Shown in pieces: positions 1 to 5,507 of a DNA stretch of 10,265 nt. The DNA lies in the NCBI GenBank assembly GCA_016200125.1, contig JACQFK010000129.1, forward strand, positions 1 through 10,265. The letters are read 5' to 3'. The stretch comes from Planctomycetota bacterium. Lineage in GTDB: Bacteria > Planctomycetota > MHYJ01 > JACPRB01. The notes under the pieces are model-generated. The model was not told the DNA's origin. It saw nothing but the letters and a program-made list of their open reading frames with translations, and did no database searches. How positions within the stretch are numbered: the first letter of the stretch is position 1; each line of letters opens with the position of its first letter. The translations under genes were made by a program, and so were the position numbers.

Positions 1-210
1 GGCATGGCTCCCTGGCATTGCGGTTTGAATTGCGGGCCTTGGCGCGCCGATTTCAACCGGGCCGGGCGCGGGCTGCTCGGGCTTTTTCGGATCCACCGGC
101 TTGGGGCGCAGCCCATCCTTCTTCCGCGCCGCCGCCGTCGCTGACGCCGGCGCCCCGGGAAGGCGAGAGGGGCGAGCGGCCTCCGCCGTGTGGACGGGGC
201 GCATGTACAT
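1..210 (-). CDS. Possible partial gene, Pro/Ala/Lys-rich, runs off left edge
   Basis: An open frame on the minus strand continues past the left edge. If the ATG at 210-208 is used, the visible part is 70 residues starting MYMRPVHTAEAARPSRLPG, followed by a low-complexity hydrophilic stretch rich in Pro, Ala and Lys (including KPVDPKKPEQPAPGPVEIG). The frame is open further upstream to about 480, and another ATG lies at 420-418, but the composition there looks less protein-like and that ATG has no ribosome binding site. A weak GGGCAGG precedes the ATG at 210. About four fifths of the codons end in G or C, lower than in the well-supported genes here. The proline-rich stretch could be a linker or disordered N-terminal region. 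I do not recognise a family, and it may be non-coding sequence that happens to be open. Confidence 0.3.
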   Translation of the reverse strand, partial: MYMRPVHTAEAARPSRLPGAPASATAAARKKDGLRPKPVDPKKPEQPAPGPVEIGAPRPAIQTAMPGSHA

Positions 211-405
211 CGCCTGCCCATCGGGTGCAGGGGATGTCCTCGCGGGGTCGCCTCCCCGGTCCGGGTCATCCGCCGGCCGCGACTTGAACCGCTTCTCCGA
301 GCGGCACTTCCGTGCCGGCGCCCGGCCGTGACGGATCGGGCGATCGGCGACGGTACGGCCGTTGCGCATCCCCCCGCGGCGTCCGACGCAGACGCAGGCG
401 ACGCC
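211..405. other. Stretch without a supported gene
   Basis: Between the possible left-edge gene and the ribosome binding site of the plus-strand gene I see no convincing coding region, promoter or terminator. A short perfect inverted repeat (CGGCAC-TTCC-GTGCCG, 302-317) lacks a T tract and is common in such GC-rich DNA. Several open frames cross the stretch on both strands, but none has a start site and coding-like composition together. If the minus-strand gene starts at 420 rather than 210, this stretch would be part of it. Confidence 0.4.
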
Positions 406-412
406 GGGGAGG
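406..412 (+). promoter_or_regulatory. Strong ribosome binding site for the plus-strand gene
   Basis: GGGGAGG lies 6 bases before the ATG at 419-421. This supports translation starting at 419 in a frame different from that of the main body of the gene, and is the main reason to think the gene is frameshifted. Confidence 0.55.
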
Positions 413-418
413 CGGACC

Positions 419-851
419 ATGACGAGGGCGAAACGGGCACGGGCGGGGACGCTGGCGTGCCTCGTCCTTCTGGGAGGCCTTCCTCAAGTCGCTCCGCGGC
501 CGCTCGGGACAGGAGGTCTCCATCCTGCTCGCCGACGGGAAGCGCCTGAACGGCAAAGTCTCCCGCATCCAGGCGGACCGAATCGTGCTCGAGACGGGCG
601 ACGGCACGGCGGAAGCCCCCCTGGACAAGCTCCACGCGGACCTGCTGGTCGGATGGACGCTGGGCCGCTCGCTTCCGGCCGAAGAGGCGCTGAGCTACGT
701 GAAGGCCGCGCTGTTCTTCTTCTGCGAGGGCCGCGACGACCTGGCGAAGCTCTACCTCGCCACGGCGCGCGAGATGAACGGGCGCGTCGACGAGGCGGAG
801 CGGGTCTTCCGCGAGGGGTTCCTCCGCGCCGCGATGTCCGTCAAGAAGTGA
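419..851 (+). CDS. Probable exported protein with beta-rich and TPR-like parts, apparently frameshifted
   Basis: The body of the gene is in the frame ending with TGA at 849-851. From about 471 it reads as a confident protein with codons almost all ending in G or C. A beta-strand-rich part (QEVSILLADGKRLNGKV and following, ending near LHADLLVGW) resembles small Sm-like or SH3-like barrels. Two helices follow (LSYVKAALFFFCEGRDDLAK, and the stretch from TAREMNGRVDEAERVFREGF) with a TPR-like look. This frame has no start: a TGA lies at 420-422, and the only GTG (585) falls inside the barrel part. The good ribosome binding site and ATG at 419 instead open another frame encoding a signal-peptide-like start (MTRAKRARAGTLACLVLLGG). 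Joining the two needs a +1 shift near 465-475. This could be a sequencing or assembly error or a real mutation. I do not recognise the family. The gene converges on bioA, and the 3' ends overlap by 11 bases. Confidence 0.6.
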
Positions 852-2238
852 GCGACGAGAGCGCCGCCTTCGTAGATTCCGTCAGGACCGAGACCAGCCT
901 CCCGAGCTCCGCCTCCGTGATCGCCAGCGGCGGCATGAGCACCAGGATGTCCCCCAGCGGCCGCACGATCACCCCGCGGCGGCGCGCCTCGAGCGTCACC
1001 CGGTGGCCCACGCGCAGCTCGGCGGGAAAGGGCTCCTTCGTCGCCGGATCCTTCACCAGCTCGATCCCCGCGATCAGCCCGCAGGTCCGGATGTCCCCCA
1101 CCTCGTCGATCGAATAGAAATCCTGCAGCAGGTTGCCCAGGAGATGGATCTTCCTCCGCGTCTTCTCCAGGGTCCGGTCGCGGTCGAAGATCCCGATCGC
1201 GGCCAGCGCCGTCGCGCAGGCCAGCGGATTCCCCGTGTAGGTGTGGCCGTGGAAGAAGCTGCGGCGGTCCTTGACGTCCCCCAGGAACCCGGAGTAGACC
1301 TTCTCGGTCGTCAGGGTGGCGGCCAGGGGGAGGTAGCCGCCGGTGAGCCCCTTGGAGATCGCCATGAAATCCGGGGTCACCTCCTCGAACTCGCAGGCGA
1401 ACAGGCGGCCCGTCCGGCCGAAGCCCGTCATCACCTCGTCGGCGATCAGGAAGGTGTCGTACTTGTCGCAGAGGCGCCGGAGCGATTTCAGAAATCCGGG
1501 CGGCTGGGTGATCATCCCGCCGGCCCCCTGGATGAGCGGCTCGATCACCAGCGCGGCGATCTCCCGGGAATGGGTCTTCAGGATCGCCTCGATGTCCTCC
1601 AGGCAGTGGCGGCCGCATTCATCGAGATTCTTCGCCCGCTCGCAGCGGTACGCGTAGGTCGCCGGGGCGCGGAGGTTGCGGAAAAGCAGCGGCTTGAAGA
1701 CCCCGTGAAAGAGCTCGATGCCGCCCACGCTGACCGCGCCCACCGTGTCGCCGTGGTATCCCGAGTCGAGCGTGACGAACTTGGTGCGGTCGGGCCGCCC
1801 GTTCTGCCGCCAGTACTGGAAGGCCATCTTGAGCGCGACCTCGACGGCGGTCGAGCCGTTGTCCGAGTAGAAGACCCGCGTCAGCCCCTTCGGCGCGATC
1901 TCCACCAGCTTCTCTCCCAGCTCGATCGCCGGCGGATTGCTGAGGCCGAGGAAGGTCGCATGGGAGATGCGGTCGAGCTGCTTTTTCATCGCGGCGTTGA
2001 TCTCGCGCCGGGCGTGGCCATGGATGTTGCACCAGAGGCTCGAGACGCCGTCGAGGTAGCGCCGGCCGTCCGCGTCCACCAGCAGGGAGCCCTTCCCGCC
2101 CACGATCACGGGAAAGTCCTCGTCCATCCACAGCTTCTGCTGGGTGAAGGGGTGCCAGAGCACCTTCCGGTCCCGGGCGCGCCAGGCCTCAGATTCTCCG
2201 GAGGGCTTCGAGGAGCGCTTCAAGATGTTCCCTTTCAT
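841..2238 (-). CDS. bioA: Adenosylmethionine-8-amino-7-oxononanoate aminotransferase
   Basis: BioA is a cytosolic PLP enzyme that moves an amino group, classically from S-adenosylmethionine, to KAPA to give DAPA in biotin synthesis. At 465 residues it is slightly longer than the usual 430-450. Seen in the protein: the N-terminal WHPFTQ (28-33), SSLWCNIHGH (66-75), the phosphate-binding NGSTAVEVALKMAFQYW (127-143), SGYHGDT (159-165), cofactor Asp267 in IADEVMTGFGRTG, the Schiff-base Lys296 in AISKGLTGG, and HGHTYTGNPLAC (330-341). The WHP and HTYTGNPLAC motifs favour BioA over other class III aminotransferases. The ATG at 2238 lies inside bioF, giving a 50-base overlap, and has no clear ribosome binding site. 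A TTG at 2223-2221, preceded by AAAGGGA, is another possible start. Conserved sequence begins near residue 23, so the start must lie within bioF either way. It probably depends on translation of bioF. Confidence 0.93.
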   Translation of the reverse strand: MKGNILKRSSKPSGESEAWRARDRKVLWHPFTQQKLWMDEDFPVIVGGKGSLLVDADGRRYLDGVSSLWCNIHGHARREINAAMKKQLDRISHATFLGLSNPPAIELGEKLVEIAPKGLTRVFYSDNGSTAVEVALKMAFQYWRQNGRPDRTKFVTLDSGYHGDTVGAVSVGGIELFHGVFKPLLFRNLRAPATYAYRCERAKNLDECGRHCLEDIEAILKTHSREIAALVIEPLIQGAGGMITQPPGFLKSLRRLCDKYDTFLIADEVMTGFGRTGRLFACEFEEVTPDFMAISKGLTGGYLPLAATLTTEKVYSGFLGDVKDRRSFFHGHTYTGNPLACATALAAIGIFDRDRTLEKTRRKIHLLGNLLQDFYSIDEVGDIRTCGLIAGIELVKDPATKEPFPAELRVGHRVTLEARRRGVIVRPLGDILVLMPPLAITEAELGRLVSVLTESTKAALSSLTS

Positions 2239-3265
2239 GCATGGCGGTCAGGGTGATGCGGAGCCGGGCCGTGCCGAGCGCCACCGAGGGCGGACGGATC
2301 GCGGGGACGAAGAAGCCGAGTTCGAAGAGCCTCCGGCTCGCCTCGAGCGCCCGCTCGTTCGAGCCGAGGATCACGGTGTGGATCGGAGACGACGCGCCCA
2401 TGAGCCGGATGTGGGCCCAGAGCTTCGCCCTCCGGTCCTCCGCCGAGCGGACGAGCCGGAGCGCCTCGACGGCCGCCGCGCAGAGGGCCGGGGGAGGCGC
2501 GGTCGTGAAGAGGAAGGCCCGGGCGCGGCTTCGCAGGAGCTCGATGAGCTCGCGGGAGCCCACGACGAAGCCGCCGGCGCCGCCCGCGGCCTTCGCCAGG
2601 TTTCCGGTCTGGACAGGCACCTCGAGGTTGCCCCGCCCCTCGGCGCCGAAGACCCCCAGGCCGTGCACGTCGTCGATCACGACGTCCGAGCCCAGGGCTC
2701 GAAGCGCGTCGAGCGGCGCCAGGTCCCCGTCCATGCTGAAGACCGTGTCCGTCAGGATGAATTTCCGCTTCGCGTCGACCTTGAGGAGCCGCGCCGCCGC
2801 CTCCACGTCCCGGTGGGGGTAGACCTCGATCTTCGCGCGCGACAGCCGGCAGCCGTCGATGAGGCTCGCGTGGTTGAGCTCGTCGGACACGATCAGCGTG
2901 TCGCGGTCGGCGATCGAAGCGATCAGCCCGAGATTGGCCGCATAGCCCGAGGGAAAGTGCAGCGCCGCCGGGGCGCCCTTGAACTCGGCGATCGCCTCCT
3001 CGAGCGCGGCGTGCCAGCGCGTCGTCCCCGACAGCGCCCGCGAGGAGACGGCCCCCCAGCCGAAGTCGCGGGCCGCGCGGGCGGCCGCTTCGCCCAGCCG
3101 GGGATCCTGCCCGATGCCCAGGTAGTCGTTCGAGCAGAAGCAGAGAAGCTCGCGCCCTCCGATCGTGACGTAGGGGCCGCGGATGCGGTCGATCACGCGC
3201 GGCTCGCGCAGCAGGCTCGCGCGGCGGAGCTCCTCGAGTTCGGACCGGATGAACTCCGAGAGCAT
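2189..3265 (-). CDS. bioF: 8-amino-7-oxononanoate synthase (KAPA synthase)
   Basis: BioF condenses a pimeloyl thioester with L-alanine, releasing CO2, to form KAPA, the substrate of BioA next door. It is a PLP enzyme of the alpha-oxoamine synthase family. Visible motifs are CSNDYLG (44-50), GWGAVSSRALSGTTRWHAALE (69-89), HFPSGYAANLGLIAS (103-117), DELNHASLIDG (128-138), TDTVFSMDGDLAPL (172-185), the cofactor-binding IDDVHGLG (197-204) and the Schiff-base Lys225 in TGNLAKAAGG. The C-terminal IRPPSV...GTARLRITLTAMHE is typical of BioF. At 358 residues it is shorter than the E. coli enzyme (384). Part of the difference is a loop about four residues shorter just before Lys225, and part a trimmed stretch near residue 285. 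The usual DDAH is DDVH. The related 2-amino-3-ketobutyrate ligase is less likely because bioA follows. It starts 8 bases after surE, with only AGGAAG, somewhat distant, as a ribosome binding site. Confidence 0.92.
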   Translation of the reverse strand: MLSEFIRSELEELRRASLLREPRVIDRIRGPYVTIGGRELLCFCSNDYLGIGQDPRLGEAAARAARDFGWGAVSSRALSGTTRWHAALEEAIAEFKGAPAALHFPSGYAANLGLIASIADRDTLIVSDELNHASLIDGCRLSRAKIEVYPHRDVEAAARLLKVDAKRKFILTDTVFSMDGDLAPLDALRALGSDVVIDDVHGLGVFGAEGRGNLEVPVQTGNLAKAAGGAGGFVVGSRELIELLRSRARAFLFTTAPPPALCAAAVEALRLVRSAEDRRAKLWAHIRLMGASSPIHTVILGSNERALEASRRLFELGFFVPAIRPPSVALGTARLRITLTAMHEREHLEALLEALRRI

Positions 3266-3273
3266 GGGGCGGC

Positions 3274-4020
3274 CTACTTCCTGACGGGATAGATGCGGGC
3301 CAGCCTCTCGAGAAGCCCGTCGTCGGTGAGGTTCCTCCGGAGCGGGGTCACGGCGACGTAGCCCCGCGCGACGGCGGCCTCGTCGGTCAGGTGGCCGTTG
3401 CCCCGCGTGTCCCGCGGCGGCTCGCCGCGGAGCCAGTAGTAAATGCGGCCGCGGGGATCGACCCGGCGGTCGTAGCGGTCGGTGTAGGGCATCAGCTCGG
3501 TCGTCGTCGTCACCACGCCGCGGGTCCGGCCGGCGGGGAAGTTGATGTTGTAGACGGTGTTGTCGCCCGACGGGCCTTCCGCGAGCTTCTCGATGATCCG
3601 GGCGGCGGCCTTGGCCTCGGTCTTGTAGTTCTCGTTCCCCGCCACCCTGCGCGAGACGGCGAAGGAGGGGATGCCCGCCTGGGCCCCCTCGAGCGCGGCG
3701 GCGACGGTCCCCGAGTAGAGGACGTTGGAGCCGCAGTTGAGCCCGTTGTTGATGCCGCTGACGACGATGTCGGGCCGGGGCCCCACCAGTTCCGTCAGGG
3801 CCAGCTTGACGGCGTCGGCCGGGTTGCCGCTGACGCTCCAGCAGCGGGGGGCGAGCTGCGTGACCAGCAGGGGCGAGTAGAGCGTCAAGGAGCTGGAGGC
3901 GCCGCTGCGCGGCCCCTCGGGGGCGCAGATGAACACGTCGCCCAGCCGCTTCAAGGCGTCGGCCATCTGGTGAAGTCCGGGCGCGGTGACGCCGTCGTCG
4001 TTGGAGAGGAGGATCTTCAC
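3274..4020 (-). CDS. surE: 5'/3'-nucleotidase SurE
   Basis: SurE is a metal-dependent cytosolic phosphatase that removes phosphate from 5'- and 3'-nucleoside monophosphates and short polyphosphates, linked to stationary-phase survival. The protein has 248 residues, the normal length. The metal site is complete by comparison with known SurE structures: NDDG (7-10) with Asp8 and Asp9, Ser39 in GPRSGASSS, and Asn91 in VSGINNGLNCGSNVLYSGTV. Other family stretches are VSGNPADAVKLAL (63-75) and the C-terminal VAVTPLRRNLTD. The start is GTG at 4020-4018, giving the expected MKILLSNDDG beginning. No ribosome binding site is seen before it, but a weak promoter fits a leaderless start. It is the first gene of the likely surE-bioF-bioA unit. 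In other bacteria surE often sits by pcm or nlpD, neither of which is here, so its pairing with biotin genes is less usual. Confidence 0.94.
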   Translation of the reverse strand: MKILLSNDDGVTAPGLHQMADALKRLGDVFICAPEGPRSGASSSLTLYSPLLVTQLAPRCWSVSGNPADAVKLALTELVGPRPDIVVSGINNGLNCGSNVLYSGTVAAALEGAQAGIPSFAVSRRVAGNENYKTEAKAAARIIEKLAEGPSGDNTVYNINFPAGRTRGVVTTTTELMPYTDRYDRRVDPRGRIYYWLRGEPPRDTRGNGHLTDEAAVARGYVAVTPLRRNLTDDGLLERLARIYPVRK

Positions 4021-4027
4021 GCGCGAG

Positions 4028-4056
4028 AGTTTACCAGAGAGCCGGAGGGATGACCA
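4028..4056 (-). promoter_or_regulatory. Weak candidate promoter for surE-bioF-bioA
   Basis: On the minus strand, TGGTCA (4056-4051) and TAAACT (4033-4028) are separated by exactly 17 bases. Each matches the sigma-70 consensus hexamer in four of six positions. Transcription would start at about 4021, directly before the surE GTG, which would make a leaderless message and explain the missing ribosome binding site. In GC-rich genomes such matches are scarce but not decisive. Confidence 0.3.
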
Positions 4057-4082
4057 GACTTGCTCGGAGACCCGGGGAGCCC

Positions 4083-4106
4083 AATTGTTGACTCAGATCA
4101 ACATTT
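4083..4106. promoter_or_regulatory. AT-rich inverted repeat, candidate operator (FNR/CRP-like)
   Basis: The sequence AATTGTTGA-CTCAGA-TCAACATTT has two 9-base arms with one mismatch, the inner 6 bases of each arm being perfect. The core read on the minus strand is TTGAT-CTGA-GTCAA, nine of ten positions of the FNR pattern TTGAT-N4-ATCAA. It sits 63-86 bases upstream of surE, in the only AT-rich patch of the surrounding DNA. It could equally be an operator for another dimeric regulator. The spacing between arms is too short for a BirA operator. Confidence 0.4.
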
Positions 4107-4126
4107 GCCTCGGAAGGCATGAACGG

Positions 4127-4432
4127 CTAGACCCGGACATCGACGCTGCGGCCGCGGCCTCCCGGATCCGCCGCCGGCTCCCTGCCCGGGGACTCCTTCG
4201 ATTCCTTCTTCCTCGGCTTCGCCAACGCGAACGAACGGCCGACCTTGTGCCGCCCCACGCCCCCCGCGGCGCTGCCGGGCGACGCCTGGGCGACCTGCCG
4301 GCCGAACGCCGGCGGATCGGGCTCGGACGGGCGATCCGGAAGCAGCGGCGCGGCGCCCCGCTCCCTCGCGGCCCGGAGCGCGGCCCCTTCGCCAGTCCCG
4401 CGGATCGGACGGTCCGCCGGCGCGCGCGGCAC
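4127..4432 (-). CDS. Small hydrophilic protein coupled to fliA
   Basis: A 101-residue frame starts with a GTG (4432-4430) that shares one base with the TAG stop of fliA. GGTGGAG (4447-4441) lies 8 bases before it, a good ribosome binding site inside the end of fliA. About 90% of codons end in G or C, as in the confident genes nearby. The protein is basic, without membrane segments: an Ala/Pro/Arg-rich first half, then HKVGRSFALAKPRKKESKES and a C-terminus ending RSVDVRV. I do not recognise a family. Being last in the flagellar operon it could have a flagellar role, but it lacks the C-terminal helices expected of the anti-sigma factor FlgM. The main alternative is a chance frame in GC-rich intergenic DNA. 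The start arrangement and codon bias argue for a gene. Confidence 0.5.
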   Translation of the reverse strand: MPRAPADRPIRGTGEGAALRAARERGAAPLLPDRPSEPDPPAFGRQVAQASPGSAAGGVGRHKVGRSFALAKPRKKESKESPGREPAADPGGRGRSVDVRV

Positions 4433-5208
4433 TACGCGATCTCCACCTGCTTGTGCTTGAGATAGCCGCGGAGCCGGGTCACGAGCTTCGCGTGAAGCTG
4501 GCAGACGCGCGATTCCGACAGGTCGAGGATCTGGCCGATCTCCTTCAGCGTCAGGTCCTCGAAGTAGTACATCATCAGGATGTAGCGCTCCTTGACCGAG
4601 AGCTTCTTCTTGCAGAACTCCACCAGGTCGCGGCGGGTGTTCGCGGGCAGCGGGCCCTCGATCTTCTCGTCCTCCATGATGTCGACGCCGAGCTGGCTCG
4701 GGTCCTTGTCGAGCGTGCGACGGCCCATCGTGACGATCGACGCGCCGCTCACCTCGCGGAAGAGCTCGTCGAGGGAGTCCAGGGAGATGCGGAGCTCCTT
4801 CGCGAGCTCGACGTCGGTCGGCGCGCGGCCGTTCTCCTTCTCGAGCTTGGAGTAGGCCTCCTCGAGCTTGTTGGCGCGCGCGCGGGTGAGCCGGGGCACC
4901 CAGTCCATGTGGCGGAGCTCGTCGAGCATCGCGCCGCGGATGCGCCCGACGCAGTAGGTCTCGAATTTCACGCCGCGGCCGAGATCGAAGCGGTCGACCG
5001 CGTCGAAGAGCCCGAACACGCCGGCGCTGACCAGGTCTTCGACCTGGACGTTGTGGGGCAGCCGCTCGATCATCTTCTCCGCGACGTAGCGGACGATCGG
5101 CAGATACTCCTCCGAGAGGATGTTCTTGGTCTTCGGGTCGCGCGTGCGACCGTACTCCTCCCAGAGTTTGGCCATCTCCTCCTTGGACCGCTTGGTGATC
5201 TGCGCCAT
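4432..5208 (-). CDS. fliA: RNA polymerase sigma factor for flagellar genes (sigma-28)
   Basis: FliA/WhiG/SigD-type sigma factor that directs RNA polymerase to late flagellar and chemotaxis promoters. The 258 residues contain the family's regions in order. Region 2 is about 30-105, with YLPIVRYVAEKM, VEDLVSAGVFGLFDAVDRFD and FETYCVGRIRGAMLDELRHMDW. Region 3 is about 106-165 (VPRLTRARANKLEEAYSKLE and on to GRAPTDVELAKEL). Region 4 is about 200-250 (LSVKERYILMMYYFEDLTLK, then a helix-turn-helix ending in SESRVCQLHAKLVTRLRGYL). The DELRHMDWVPR stretch and the lack of region 1.1 are typical of the sigma-28 group. It has an AGGGGGAA ribosome binding site, 16 bases after the small membrane protein, placing it in the flhBAFG operon, as in several other flagellated bacteria. 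No anti-sigma FlgM gene is visible. Confidence 0.93.
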   Translation of the reverse strand: MAQITKRSKEEMAKLWEEYGRTRDPKTKNILSEEYLPIVRYVAEKMIERLPHNVQVEDLVSAGVFGLFDAVDRFDLGRGVKFETYCVGRIRGAMLDELRHMDWVPRLTRARANKLEEAYSKLEKENGRAPTDVELAKELRISLDSLDELFREVSGASIVTMGRRTLDKDPSQLGVDIMEDEKIEGPLPANTRRDLVEFCKKKLSVKERYILMMYYFEDLTLKEIGQILDLSESRVCQLHAKLVTRLRGYLKHKQVEIA

Positions 5209-5224
5209 GGTTCTTCCCCCTCTC

Positions 5225-5503
5225 CTAGGAAGCCTGCGCGGGCGGCGGCGCCTCTCCGGGCGCCTTTCCCGCAGGCTTCGAATCCCCCGGTGCCGGAGGC
5301 GGCGGCGGGACCTGCCCCGCCGCTTCCCTCACGATGGACAGCCCCGGCAATCCGAAAATCAACCGTCCCACAAGGTAACCCAGGACCAGGGCGACGACCG
5401 CCCGGACCACGCAGCCCGCAAAGGAGAGCCCCTTCGACAGGCCGAGCGCGAGGACGGCCGCGAAGGCCGCCAGTCCGAACACGCCGCCGATGATCCTGTC
5501 CAT
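5225..5503 (-). CDS. Small two-helix membrane protein between flhG and fliA
   Basis: A 92-residue protein with two hydrophobic segments, about residues 4-23 (IIGGVFGLAAFAAVLALGLS) and 28-50 (including VVRAVVALVLGYLVGRLIFG), separated by a short turn with Lys24. A proline/alanine-rich hydrophilic tail follows from about residue 60, with a run of five prolines. Together this predicts an inner-membrane hairpin with a disordered tail. It starts four bases after the flhG stop, with GGGGA in the end of flhG as ribosome binding site, so it should be co-translated with flhG and fliA. I do not recognise a named family. Its position suggests a flagellar or polar-placement role, perhaps as a membrane partner of FlhF/FlhG, but that is inference only. 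Confidence 0.75.
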   Translation of the reverse strand: MDRIIGGVFGLAAFAAVLALGLSKGLSFAGCVVRAVVALVLGYLVGRLIFGLPGLSIVREAAGQVPPPPPAPGDSKPAGKAPGEAPPPAQAS

Positions 5504-5507
5504 CCGA

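Noticed and set aside
286..295. GGTTCAAGTC on the minus strand, like a tRNA T arm
   Set aside because: The flanking bases do not form the T stem and no acceptor, D or anticodon stems can be found around it.
302..317. Short perfect hairpin as a terminator
   Set aside because: Only six base pairs, no T tract on either strand, and such repeats arise often at this GC content.
1003..2256. Plus-strand open frame opposite bioA
   Set aside because: Same antisense effect; the product has no recognisable motif, and BioA on the other strand is certain.
4086..4103. BirA biotin operator upstream of surE-bioF-bioA
   Set aside because: The location and TGTTGA/TCAACA arms are tempting, but known BirA sites have arms separated by about 14-16 bases, whereas here the gap is 6.
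4127..4432. The small gene after fliA as the anti-sigma factor FlgM
   Set aside because: The length is right, but the C-terminal helices that bind sigma-28 in FlgM are not seen; the sequence is Ala/Pro/Arg-rich and ends in RSVDVRV.
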